Below, one piece after another: positions 54,774 through 63,166 of a stretch of DNA of 64,000 bases. A model generated the notes under the pieces. That model made no database searches. It had not been told where the DNA came from and saw only the letters and a list, made by a program, of their open reading frames with translations. This stretch comes from Methylomonas methanica (GTDB taxonomy: Bacteria; Pseudomonadota; Gammaproteobacteria; Methylococcales; Methylomonadaceae): positions 1-64,000 of the forward strand of contig LUUF01000103.1 in the NCBI GenBank assembly GCA_001644045.1. Direction: 5' to 3'. The position numbers and the translations under genes were made by a program. How positions within the stretch are numbered: position 1 is the first letter of the stretch; every line of letters starts with the position of its first letter.

Positions 54774-55655
54774 CTAAGCCGCTGCGTTAAAACGGCCCGC
54801 CTGATAATCGTCTATCGCCTGTTCGATCTGCTCGCGGGTGTTCATCACAAACGGCCCGTGTTGGACGATAGGCTCGCGCAGCGGCGCGCCGGCAACCAGG
54901 ATTAAACGGCTGTCTTGCCTGGCTTGCACGATCACCCCATCCGCTTCTTTGCCATTGTTCAGAACCGCCATGCGTTGCGCGGAAACTGTTCTTTCGGCCA
55001 CCGCCACCTCGCCGCGATACACGTAGAAGAAGGCGTTATGTCCAGTGAGTAGCGATTGACTGAAACTTGTGCCGGCCGGCACATGCACATCCAGGAATAA
55101 TGGTTCGGTATCGGGCCGTTGAATTGCGCCGATTACGCCATGGCTGCTGCCGGCAATCACCCGCACCTTGACGCCGTCCGCCGTAAGCAATTCCGGAATC
55201 TGCTCGCTTTGCACATCTTTATAACCCGCCGGCTGCATCTTCTCGGCGGCGGGCAGATTGATCCACAATTGAAAGCCTTCCAACAAGCCGTCTTTTTGCT
55301 CGGGCATTTCCGAATGAATAATCCCGCGCCCGGCCGTCATCCATTGAATGCCGCCAGTTTCCAGCAAACCTTGATGGCCGGCGTTATCGCTATGCCGCAT
55401 CCGCCCCGTGACCAAATAAGTCAAGGTTTCGAAGCCGCGATGTGGATGATTGGGAAAGCCGGCGATGTAATCGTTAGGCTTGTCGCTGCCGAAGGCATCC
55501 AACATCAAGAACGGATCGAGGCGCTGCTGCAAGGCTTGGTCCAACACGCGGGTCAATTTCACACCGGCACCATCCGACGTGGCGTGACCAACCACGAGTT
55601 GTTCGATACCGCGCGAACGGTGTACCACATCGGTTTTGCGTGTTTCATTATTCAT
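54774..55655 (-). CDS. Pirin-family bicupin protein
   Basis: A 293-aa two-cupin protein. The N-terminal cupin carries the metal ligands in FPNHPHRGFETLTYL (about residues 65-79) and HSEMPEQKDG (about 113-122), matching pirin/YhhW, some of which are quercetin 2,3-dioxygenases. A strong AGGAG ribosome-binding site precedes the ATG. It sits between azoR and the dioxygenase gene on one strand. Confidence 0.92.
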   Translation of the reverse strand: MNNETRKTDVVHRSRGIEQLVVGHATSDGAGVKLTRVLDQALQQRLDPFLMLDAFGSDKPNDYIAGFPNHPHRGFETLTYLVTGRMRHSDNAGHQGLLETGGIQWMTAGRGIIHSEMPEQKDGLLEGFQLWINLPAAEKMQPAGYKDVQSEQIPELLTADGVKVRVIAGSSHGVIGAIQRPDTEPLFLDVHVPAGTSFSQSLLTGHNAFFYVYRGEVAVAERTVSAQRMAVLNNGKEADGVIVQARQDSRLILVAGAPLREPIVQHGPFVMNTREQIEQAIDDYQAGRFNAAA

Positions 55656-55682
55656 GGCTGATCTCCTGTGTTCGGTTGATAT

Positions 55683-56282
55683 TTAGGCAGCCAAAGCTGC
55701 AATCTGGCTAGCGGCAGCTTGCAAGGCCAGTTGTTCGGCATCGCCGCCCATCGCCAAACCTTCCGCATAAATGAACGTGACATCGGTCATGCCCAAAAAT
55801 CCCAACACGGTACGCAAATATGTACTTTGGCTGTCGGTCTCGGTACCGCTATGCTTGCCGCCGGCGGTTTGAATCACAAACACTTGCTTGTTTTTCAGTA
55901 AGCCTTCCACGCCGTTTTCGGTGTATTGAAACGTCACTCTGGCGCGGGCGATAGCGTCTATCCAGGCTTTCAGTTGCGCCGGAATGCCGAAGTTATACAT
56001 CGGCGCGGTTAATACCACGACGTCGGCTTGTTGAATTTCGGCTATCAACGCATCGTCCAGCGCCACCCGTTGCGCTTGCGCCGGGTTGCGTTGCTCGGCG
56101 GGGGTACTCAGCGCAATCAAAGCCGCTTCATCCAGCAAAGGATGCGGGGTTTTCGCCAAGTCGCGCACCGCCAATTGTACCGCCGGCGCTTGTTGGCGTA
56201 GCCCGGCAACCAAACTATCGGCCAGACGGCTGGAATAAGCATTTTCGGCGCGGATGCTGGAGTTAATTTGCAGAATGTTCAT
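55683..56282 (-). CDS. azoR: FMN-dependent NADH:azo/quinone oxidoreductase
   Basis: A 199-aa flavodoxin-fold enzyme reducing quinones and azo compounds. Characteristic segments are INSSIRAENAYSSRLAD (phosphate-binding), VVLTAPMYNFGIPAQLKAWID (about residues 90-110), and VIQTAGGKHSGT (about 135-146). It is the first gene of the operon, 27 nt before pirin, and its ATG follows GGGAG. The divergent LysR gene presumably regulates it. Confidence 0.92.
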   Translation of the reverse strand: MNILQINSSIRAENAYSSRLADSLVAGLRQQAPAVQLAVRDLAKTPHPLLDEAALIALSTPAEQRNPAQAQRVALDDALIAEIQQADVVVLTAPMYNFGIPAQLKAWIDAIARARVTFQYTENGVEGLLKNKQVFVIQTAGGKHSGTETDSQSTYLRTVLGFLGMTDVTFIYAEGLAMGGDAEQLALQAAASQIAALAA

Positions 56283-56362
56283 TTAAGTCTCCCAAATGTG
56301 TTTGAAGTTGGGTTGACTATACGCCTGGATAATATTGGGCAGAAGACCGGAAAATGGATAAC

Positions 56363-56384
56363 ATTGTTCCATTGGAGGAACAAT
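56363..56384 (+). promoter_or_regulatory. Palindrome overlapping the ribosome-binding site of the LysR gene
   Basis: ATTGTTCC-N6-GGAACAAT is a perfect 8-bp inverted repeat whose right side includes the GGAGG Shine-Dalgarno (56374-56378), two nt from the ATG. It could be an operator for the regulator or a translation-limiting hairpin. Confidence 0.65.
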
Positions 56385-56385
56385 A

Positions 56386-57285
56386 ATGCAGATAGAACCC
56401 AACGACTTGTGGCTATTCGCCAAAATCGCCGATGCCGGCAGTTTTTCCAAGGCCGGCGAATTGCTGGGTTTGCCCAAATCGACCATCTCGCGGCGCATCA
56501 GTAATCTGGAAAAACAGCTGGGCGAGCGTTTGCTGCAGCGCACCACCCGGCAGTTGAATCTGACCGAATTCGGTTTGCGCCTGCTGCAACATGGCCGGCA
56601 GGTCAGCGAGGAAATCGAAGCGGCGATGGCCTTGGCGCAGCACCGGCAAATCCAGCCCAGCGGCGTGCTGCGCATCTCGATGCCCAACGACTTTGCCAAT
56701 CTATTCTTGGCGCCGCTGCTGGCCGAATTCAGCGATACCTACCCGGCCATTGCCCTGGAAATCGATTTATCCGCGCGGCGGGTGGATTTGCTTAGCGAGA
56801 GTTTTGACCTGGCGATTCGGATGGGCGATCTGCCGGACGACGCCACCTTGACGGCCAAGCGGCTGCATCTGCAAACCTGGGGCTTGTATGCCTCGCCACA
56901 ATATCTGGCAAAACGCGGCACACCTGAGCACCCCGAGGACTTATTGAAACACGACGCCCTCAGCCTGCTGGCCGGCAACCGGGAAGCGCCGGCCTGGCAA
57001 TTGAACAAGGGCGAACAGCAATGGCTGGGCATGCCACCGATCCGCATCAAGGCAAACTCGCCGGAATTACTGGTAAAGCTGGCCACACAACATCAAGGCA
57101 TCGTCGCCGCGCCGGACTCTTACGCCAGCATTTCCGTGCCGAACCAGGAACTGGTGCGGGTGCTGCCGGAATGGTGTTTGCCGCAAACCACGGCTTGGCT
57201 GGTGTTTCCCGGCCGACGCTTGATGCCGACCAAAACCCGGGTGTTTATCGATTTTTTGGACGTGCATTTAAAAGCTTTTGCATGA
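56386..57285 (+). CDS. LysR-family transcriptional regulator
   Basis: A 299-aa LysR protein. The N-terminal winged helix is typical (LWLFAKIADAGSFSKAGEL, LPKSTISRRISNLEKQLG; about residues 8-50) and the effector domain (about 90-295) is of the CrgA/YhaJ type. It diverges from azoR across 103 bp, so quinone-like inducers are a natural guess. YhaJ and the pirin YhaK are adjacent in E. coli, which supports the link. Confidence 0.92.
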   Translation: MQIEPNDLWLFAKIADAGSFSKAGELLGLPKSTISRRISNLEKQLGERLLQRTTRQLNLTEFGLRLLQHGRQVSEEIEAAMALAQHRQIQPSGVLRISMPNDFANLFLAPLLAEFSDTYPAIALEIDLSARRVDLLSESFDLAIRMGDLPDDATLTAKRLHLQTWGLYASPQYLAKRGTPEHPEDLLKHDALSLLAGNREAPAWQLNKGEQQWLGMPPIRIKANSPELLVKLATQHQGIVAAPDSYASISVPNQELVRVLPEWCLPQTTAWLVFPGRRLMPTKTRVFIDFLDVHLKAFA

Positions 57286-57404
57286 GGCACTATCGGCAAC
57301 CTGGTAAACGACAAAAACCTTCAGGCCACACAGTTTATTTGTTTGACTGAGACTACCCGCCTCTATAGAATCCGCGCAGCCTAGCCGAAGGTTAGGAAAC
57401 CTGC

Positions 57405-57428
57405 CAATTCAACAATTCAACAATTCAA
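57405..57428 (+). repeat. Three tandem copies of an 8-bp unit in a leader
   Basis: CAATTCAA is present three times head to tail, ending at the AGGAG ribosome-binding site of the next gene (about 57428-57432). The unit is not a multiple of three and the tract is short. Confidence 0.8.
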
Positions 57429-57437
57429 GGAGAACTC

Positions 57438-58112
57438 ATGTTTAGATTTTTGGATATTTCACGCGGCATCGCCCTGTTAGTCGGCGTGATGGCGATCGGC
57501 TCGGCGCAGGCCACCGTAATTGCCGGAACGGATTTCATCAAAACTGCAAGTGCTCATTACGTTATTAACGCAACTGGGAGTTCGGCTATCTACAGACCCT
57601 CCTTCATCGTGATCGGCGCCGATGGTTCGGAGCCAAGCGAGAACTTTGGGCCGTTCAGCATATCCGGTTCATTTGACGTCGAACGCTATCAAAGTACGGC
57701 AAGCCCTACTTCAACGCCGGCAAGCGGCGAAATTACCAACAAGATATTGTTTACCAACGCCAATATCACGCTGAACGGCGCAACTCATAGCTTCGAATTT
57801 CCCAGCTTCTTTAGTGTCATGACTAGCGACACAGCATTTCAGTCAGAGCCGGAATCTCTCGGTTGTTCCGTCCCATCAGGCCTCATCGCTTCCTGCGTAA
57901 CGAATCCTAGTCTGAATCCGTCTTTTTGGTCCGGAACACTGAGCAATCAATCCATAAGCATTGACGGTTTCGCGGCGGTAGATACCATAAGAGCGGGTTA
58001 TAACTATCACATAGAAGCTTCTCCGGTACCGCTGCCAGGCGCCGTTTGGCTGTTTGCTTCGGCCTTAGGCCTACTCGGTGGAATGACGCAAAGAAGGAAT
58101 GGCGGCAAATAG
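57438..58112 (+). CDS. Exported protein with VPLP-type exosortase sorting tail
   Basis: A 224-aa protein with an N-terminal signal peptide (ending QAT, about residue 26) and a C-terminal tail consisting of VPLPGAVWLF, a hydrophobic stretch ALGLLGGM and basic residues TQRR. That tripartite tail is the signature of PEP-CTERM/VPLPA-CTERM proteins processed by exosortase and often linked to exopolysaccharide. The middle part is a beta-rich domain without a recognised name. Two cysteines (GCSV, SCVT) lie close to each other. Confidence 0.85.
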   Translation: MFRFLDISRGIALLVGVMAIGSAQATVIAGTDFIKTASAHYVINATGSSAIYRPSFIVIGADGSEPSENFGPFSISGSFDVERYQSTASPTSTPASGEITNKILFTNANITLNGATHSFEFPSFFSVMTSDTAFQSEPESLGCSVPSGLIASCVTNPSLNPSFWSGTLSNQSISIDGFAAVDTIRAGYNYHIEASPVPLPGAVWLFASALGLLGGMTQRRNGGK

Positions 58113-58127
58113 GCTTTTCTTAAGCCC

Positions 58128-58158
58128 CGGATGGGCTTGGTAGCTTGCAGCCCATCCG
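58128..58158. terminator. Bidirectional hairpin between convergent genes
   Basis: CGGATGGGCT-N11-AGCCCATCCG, a perfect 10-bp stem in the 69-bp gap between the exosortase substrate gene and the porin gene. Neither side has a long T-run. Confidence 0.5.
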
Positions 58159-58181
58159 TCAAATTAATGAATCGCGGTTCG

Positions 58182-59426
58182 TCAAAAAGTCAGCAACAAA
58201 TCCGTCGAAACCAATAACTGCTGATGGCTTACCCCAACATCGAATGCCCGCCAGCCGTCGCTGATGTCGTAGCGCACACTGGGCCGCAAGGTCAGCCACG
58301 GCAAGGGTTTCCAATTGGCGCCGACGGTGGCGGCGTAATAATTGGCCGGTGCGCTGGCCAGCGCCGGCTTGCGGGCCGGCACGCCAACCCGGGCACCATC
58401 GTCGTCGCGAAACCATTCCAGGCGCAGGCCCAAACCCAGGTCATCGAATAGATCGTAATTCAAATAGCCAACCACGCCATACCACTCCGCACTTTCGACG
58501 CCGGCCATCTTGGTGATCCAACCGTAATCGTGTTGCAAGGTTGCGTGCCAGCGCTCGCCAATGTCCTGCTTCAATACCACGCTGTACAAATTGACATCCC
58601 TTGCCGCCGACTCGCTCAAACTGCCGTGCGAACCGCTCAGCGCCAGCGAAGTACCGGTTTTTGGATTCACCCAATTGATGCCGCCGATAAAGCCCCAATT
58701 CTCCAAGCGATGTTGAAAGCTGCCGTCCCAGCCGGCGTAAGGACTGCCGGTCACCGCGCCGGCTTTTAGTTCCAGATTTTCATCAACTGAATAACTGGCC
58801 AGCAGGCCGGTATGCGAAAACGGTTCGCCGAACTGCATCGTATAGGAATGCGAATAAAAAAAGTTGTCCGGCGCGGTAACCGTTTCGTTACCGATCAGCG
58901 TGTAAAACTCGCCCAGTTTGATCTTCAAACCGTTCCCAAGCGGCGCGAAAAATTCCAGATAGGCTTGCGGGAAGGCAATGCCATAGAGGCGTTCATGCAA
59001 CAAATGCGCATCCCAGTGATCGCCCGGATCGCCCATCGAACGGGTATAAAACGCATCGCTACCGAAGATGAAATCCAGGCGACCGCCCCAGCTCCATTCG
59101 TTGGCATTGGTCGAGACGCTACGCTCCAGAAATTGGTAGAGCTGGTTCAATTGCAGTTCGTCGGCCCGGTCGGAAAAACTCACGGTACCGTTAAAGCGAT
59201 CGGCCGGCTGATTGGCATTGTAGCTAACGCCGGTATTCAGCCAGCCGCCCCAATGCAAATCCGCCTGCTTGAACCAGTCGGCTAGATCGGAATCGTCAGG
59301 TATCAATAGCTCGCGCAGATGCTTGACGCTGGTCAGGCTAGGCTCATCGCCGCGCGCATCAGCCACCGTTATGCAGAAAACGGCAAGCAGGCCCCCAACA
59401 ATTTTGCATGTATTTGCGCGATCCAT
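58182..59426 (-). CDS. Putative beta-barrel porin of the BBP2/OmpL-like family
   Basis: A 414-aa outer-membrane protein with a signal peptide (about 25 residues, ending ADA) and regular aromatic girdles typical of barrel strands (HWGGWLNTGVSYN, WSWGGRLDFIFG, FYSHSYTMQFGEPF, HTGLLASYSV), ending in Phe (TDLLLTF), the BAM recognition signal. It lies 118 bp downstream of a SulP gene on the same strand. A role in anion or bicarbonate entry is inferred from position only. Confidence 0.85.
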   Translation of the reverse strand: MDRANTCKIVGGLLAVFCITVADARGDEPSLTSVKHLRELLIPDDSDLADWFKQADLHWGGWLNTGVSYNANQPADRFNGTVSFSDRADELQLNQLYQFLERSVSTNANEWSWGGRLDFIFGSDAFYTRSMGDPGDHWDAHLLHERLYGIAFPQAYLEFFAPLGNGLKIKLGEFYTLIGNETVTAPDNFFYSHSYTMQFGEPFSHTGLLASYSVDENLELKAGAVTGSPYAGWDGSFQHRLENWGFIGGINWVNPKTGTSLALSGSHGSLSESAARDVNLYSVVLKQDIGERWHATLQHDYGWITKMAGVESAEWYGVVGYLNYDLFDDLGLGLRLEWFRDDDGARVGVPARKPALASAPANYYAATVGANWKPLPWLTLRPSVRYDISDGWRAFDVGVSHQQLLVSTDLLLTF

Positions 59427-59452
59427 AGCTATTCAATGACAAACGAAATGCA

Positions 59453-59481
59453 ACCCGGTCTGATAGATATTCAGACCGGGT
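59453..59481 (-). other. Hairpin between sulP and the porin gene
   Basis: ACCCGGTCTGA-N7-TCAGACCGGGT, a perfect 11-bp stem 27 nt upstream of the porin start. The minus-strand continuation is TTGCATTTCGTTT, without a solid T-run, so an RNA processing or attenuation structure is as likely as a terminator. Confidence 0.55.
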
Positions 59482-59544
59482 ACAACAGCAAGTTAAGAAC
59501 TAAACGGATATAGCGGTTTAACGGACTATCAAGCGGCTAACAGC

Positions 59545-61143
59545 TCAGGCTGGACTCGCCACCCTCATCAGTTTGGGCGTGATCGCCTCTTGATAAGCTA
59601 TCCCGGGCGACTCCAGACTGAATCCATGCAGTTCCACGTCGATATTGCGATCGGGCGCCGCTTGCAGAAAATCGTCAATAGTCTCCAGAATATCGTGATC
59701 GATAAACAGGGCTTTGCCGCCGTCGATGATCAATTCGCTATCGTCGGCGATACTGCCTAGATAATTGCGAAGCAAGGCTTTGTTTAAAAAAGACACGTCC
59801 TTGTGCAGCCTCAGCAAGTAGTTGGACCCATGCTGGGTTAAGGTGATAGCAGCATGGAAATTGGCCCGCAATACGAAAAAAATACCGCAGACCATTCCTA
59901 TCGCGATACCTTCCAGTAAATCGGTAAACAGAATCGAGAACACCGTGATCACAAACGGCACAAACTGATTCAGACCTTTTTTGTAGAACTCGAAAAACAT
60001 GGCGGGTTTGGCCAGCTTATAGCCGGTTTGCAGCAAAATTGCCGCCAGACAGGCCAGCGGAATCATGTTTAGAAAATGGGCAAAAAACAATACGCTGATC
60101 AGCAACAGCACCCCATGGAAGAAACAGGAGAGCCGGGTTTGACCGCCAGCATTGATGTTGGCCGAACTCCGCACGATCACGGCGGTGATCGGCAAGCCGC
60201 CCATCAAACCGCTGAGCAGATTACCCAAGCCCTGGGCTTTCAATTCGCGGTTGGTCGGCGAAACGCGTTTATGCGGATCCAGCTTATCCACCGCTTCTAC
60301 GCTTAATAAGGTTTCCAAACTGGCTATAATAGCCAGAGTCAGCGCGATGCTGTAAATCTTGGGATTGCCGAGATAGCTGAAATCAGGCAAGCGCAACTGG
60401 TTGACGAAGTTGCTGGTGGAGCCAAGCTCCGGCAAAGACACCAGGTACTTTACGCCGATAGACCATTCCGGGGCCGACGCCAGCGCCCAGGCATTGAATG
60501 ACACGCCCCAAATCACCGCCAATAGCGGACCGGGAATCATCCGTAATACGTTAAATCGTTTGATGAACGCACTTTCCCAAAAAATCAGGATCAACAAGGC
60601 CACGCAAGCCACCAGGGTCGCTCCGGGCGAAATGCCGTGCAGGGAGTGGGTAAACTCAATGAAGCTGGACCCGGCGGTATCCGGCATATAACTCTCGTCC
60701 GCCGCGTAGCCCTCATCGTAACCTGTCGCATGCGGCGTTTGTTTGATGATCAGAATCATGCCGATAGCCGCCAACATGCCTTTAATCACCGCGGTTGGGA
60801 AAAACGCGGCAATCATCCCGGCCCTGACGAAGCCGAATAGGATTTGGAAAATCCCGGCAAACATCAAACTCAATAAAAACGCCTTGAAATTGCCCAGGGT
60901 TTCGATGGCATTGAACACGATGACAGTCAGGCCGGCGGCCGGACCGGAGACGCTGAGCTGCGAACCGCTGCACCAGGACACGACGATGCCGCCGAGCATG
61001 CCGGCAATAACGCCGGCGAACAACGGCGCGCCGGAAGCCAACGCGACTCCCAGACACAAGGGCAAGGCCACCAGAAATACCACGATGCTGGCTGAAAAAT
61101 CCTGACGTAAATGTTTCAGGTAATAATTTAATTGCATTTTCAT
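59545..61143 (-). CDS. SulP-family anion transporter with STAS domain
   Basis: A 532-aa inner-membrane transporter: about eleven helices (residues 20-420) with the family segments PLCLGVALASGAP and GLLSGLMGGLP-like GNLLSGLMGGLPITAVI, then a C-terminal cytoplasmic STAS domain (about 430-530). SulP members carry sulfate, bicarbonate or dicarboxylates. The beta-carbonic anhydrase gene immediately upstream (30 nt) makes bicarbonate the best guess, as in BicA-type systems. Start has an ACGGAG ribosome-binding site. Confidence 0.9.
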   Translation of the reverse strand: MKMQLNYYLKHLRQDFSASIVVFLVALPLCLGVALASGAPLFAGVIAGMLGGIVVSWCSGSQLSVSGPAAGLTVIVFNAIETLGNFKAFLLSLMFAGIFQILFGFVRAGMIAAFFPTAVIKGMLAAIGMILIIKQTPHATGYDEGYAADESYMPDTAGSSFIEFTHSLHGISPGATLVACVALLILIFWESAFIKRFNVLRMIPGPLLAVIWGVSFNAWALASAPEWSIGVKYLVSLPELGSTSNFVNQLRLPDFSYLGNPKIYSIALTLAIIASLETLLSVEAVDKLDPHKRVSPTNRELKAQGLGNLLSGLMGGLPITAVIVRSSANINAGGQTRLSCFFHGVLLLISVLFFAHFLNMIPLACLAAILLQTGYKLAKPAMFFEFYKKGLNQFVPFVITVFSILFTDLLEGIAIGMVCGIFFVLRANFHAAITLTQHGSNYLLRLHKDVSFLNKALLRNYLGSIADDSELIIDGGKALFIDHDILETIDDFLQAAPDRNIDVELHGFSLESPGIAYQEAITPKLMRVASPA

Positions 61144-61173
61144 GGACGGTCTCCGTGCGGATAACTGGGAGCC

Positions 61174-61806
61174 TTAATGGGCGTATTGGTAGATGTCGTG
61201 AATCGGCGCCGTGTCGTCGATGTGTATCAATTCATTCAGCAAACCGTCATGCAAGCCGTAAACCCAGCCGCGCAAACTGATCTTTTGGCCGGACATCCAG
61301 GCCGATTGCACGATGGAGGTGTGAGCCAGACGTTGAACTTGTTCGATCACATTCCATTCGATCAATCTGTTGGCTTTATTTTCGGGTTGCAGGTTATCCA
61401 GTTCGTCTTGATGCAAACGATAAACGTCCTTGATGTGCGTCAACCACTTATTAGCAATGGCCAGATCACCGCGCTGCTGCCGCAAGGCCGCTTCCACGCC
61501 GCCGCAGCCGTAATGGCCGCAGACGATCACATGCTTTACTTTCAATGCGTTAATCGCGTACTGCAGCACGCTTAACCCGTTGAAATCGGTGGTGATGACT
61601 TGATTGGCGATATTGCGATGCACGAATATTTCGCCGGGTTGGGCATGTACGATGGTGTCGACCGGTACGCGGCTATCCGAACAGCCTATCCATAAAAATT
61701 CCGGATGTTGCTCCTTGGCCATATTCACGAAGTAATCCGGTTGTTTGCCGGTCATGGCTTCCGACCAGGCTTTGTTTTCCAGCAGTAATTTATTGGGCGT
61801 CTGCAT
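61174..61806 (-). CDS. can: Beta-class carbonic anhydrase
   Basis: A 210-aa zinc enzyme interconverting CO2 and bicarbonate. The ligands are at the same positions as in E. coli Can: Cys42 and Asp44 in GCSDSRVP, His98 and Cys101 in GHYGCGG. A GGAGG site precedes the ATG. It is the first gene of the carbonic anhydrase-SulP-porin cluster. Confidence 0.94.
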   Translation of the reverse strand: MQTPNKLLLENKAWSEAMTGKQPDYFVNMAKEQHPEFLWIGCSDSRVPVDTIVHAQPGEIFVHRNIANQVITTDFNGLSVLQYAINALKVKHVIVCGHYGCGGVEAALRQQRGDLAIANKWLTHIKDVYRLHQDELDNLQPENKANRLIEWNVIEQVQRLAHTSIVQSAWMSGQKISLRGWVYGLHDGLLNELIHIDDTAPIHDIYQYAH

Positions 61807-61907
61807 AAACCCCTCCTCTTGAGTCGTCGCAATGTAAACGATGCGATTCTTAGGCGTCGCACTTGAGCAACCGGTATAGACATGGATCTTGCCAGCGCCG
61901 AACTAAT

Positions 61908-61957
61908 AATAGCGAATCGAAATTTTTAAGCAAGCAATAAAGTTTCGAATCGCTATT
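61908..61957. repeat. Long inverted repeat upstream of the carbonic anhydrase gene
   Basis: AATAGCGAATCGAAA and TTTCGAATCGCTATT form a 15-bp stem with one mismatch and a 20-nt AT-rich loop. It lies about 100 nt upstream of can and downstream of the SDR gene, both on the minus strand. Terminator of the SDR gene or regulator site for can; no T-run follows on the minus strand. Confidence 0.6.
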
Positions 61958-62073
61958 TAGTGACGCCGACATAGAGCCAAGCAAGGGTGACGCACACTGC
62001 TTACAGCAGAGCAAACAGTGCGCGAAGGACAATCAGGATGATTTAGGGATGTGAAAAACTTAGAACCTTAGTT

Positions 62074-62769
62074 TTACCAGGGCAGCGCCGAACCGTCGTA
62101 CTTAACAAAACTACCGGTATCGGCCAGGCTGAAATTGTCGATCACCTTACGCATGCCGGATACGCTTTCCTCTGCGTCGATCAAGCCGTTCGGTCCGCCC
62201 ATATCGGTTCTGACCCAGCCCGGATGCAGAATCAACACGCCCACCGCTGTTGGCCGCAAATCAATGGACAGGCTTTTCAATGCCGCATTCAGACCGGCCT
62301 TGCTGGAGCGATACAGGATGCTGCCCCCGCTGGTATTGTCGGTCATGCTGCCCATCAAACTGCTCAAGGCCACGATCAAGCGTTTGTCGCTGCGCTGCAC
62401 ATGGGGCAAAAATGCTTCGGCTAATTTGAGTGGCGCCAGCACATTGACCGCCAGCACACGCGCCCAGGTTTGGTAGTCCAGTTGTCCAAAACCGCGACCG
62501 GCTTGATCGCCGTAAACGCCGGCATTGTTCAGCAATACATCGATTTTGCGGTGGGATAGCTTGGTTGCCAATGCATCGATTTGATTGAAATCCGCTACAT
62601 CCAGCGTCTCGATCTGAATCTGCGGATATTGTTTGGCAAGCGCGGCCAATTGCTCGGCCTTGACCGGGTTACGGCAGGCCGCGATGACCTGATTCCCGGC
62701 GGCGGCATATTGCCGGCAAAACTCCAAACCCAAGCCGCGATTGGCACCGGTGATTAAAACAGTTTGCAT
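62074..62769 (-). CDS. Short-chain dehydrogenase/reductase
   Basis: A 231-aa SDR of the CsgA/C-factor-like kind: cofactor loop TGANRGLG (7-14), NNAGVYG (about 86-92), catalytic Ser in ALSSLMGS and YRSSK (about 152-156). The basic Asn-Arg after the glycine loop suits NADP. A GGAG site lies before the ATG. Substrate unknown. Confidence 0.9.
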   Translation of the reverse strand: MQTVLITGANRGLGLEFCRQYAAAGNQVIAACRNPVKAEQLAALAKQYPQIQIETLDVADFNQIDALATKLSHRKIDVLLNNAGVYGDQAGRGFGQLDYQTWARVLAVNVLAPLKLAEAFLPHVQRSDKRLIVALSSLMGSMTDNTSGGSILYRSSKAGLNAALKSLSIDLRPTAVGVLILHPGWVRTDMGGPNGLIDAEESVSGMRKVIDNFSLADTGSFVKYDGSALPW

Positions 62770-62925
62770 CGTTACGTCTCCAAACGAGTGATTAAAAAAA
62801 TCAGAAAGCTTATGCGGTTTGCTGAGGCGTTTACCGCAATCTTGATAAGTAATTGCCGATTGAACTATTCGTATTTAGCCATGCCTCACCGACACAGTTT
62901 TAGCATGAAATTCCGGGAGGCTACT

Positions 62926-63126
62926 ATGCAAATGCAGTCAGTTAAATCCAGCACTATCGACGTGATCGGCTACGACGAACAAACCCATAAATTGCGGGTG
63001 TCGTTCAAAGACCAACAAGCTCAGGATTTTTGCCACGTGCCCGAACACCTGTTCGCCGCTTTTCTCAACGCCCGCTCCAAAAACCGGTTTTACAAGCGCC
63101 ATCTACAGAACTTGTTTCCTTGCTAA
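62926..63126 (+). CDS. KTSC-domain protein
   Basis: A 66-aa protein made of a KTSC domain: SSTIDVIGYDEQTHKLRVSF near the start, then the FCHVPEHLFAAFLNARSKNRFY segment that ends with a conserved aromatic. The domain is thought to bind RNA by analogy with lysyl-tRNA synthetase-associated forms; no function is proven. The ATG at 62926 has an excellent GGGAGG ribosome-binding site. Confidence 0.88.
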   Translation: MQMQSVKSSTIDVIGYDEQTHKLRVSFKDQQAQDFCHVPEHLFAAFLNARSKNRFYKRHLQNLFPC

Positions 63127-63166
63127 GAGATACCGAATCAACGCCTTGAAGCGGCGGCAGAAGCAA

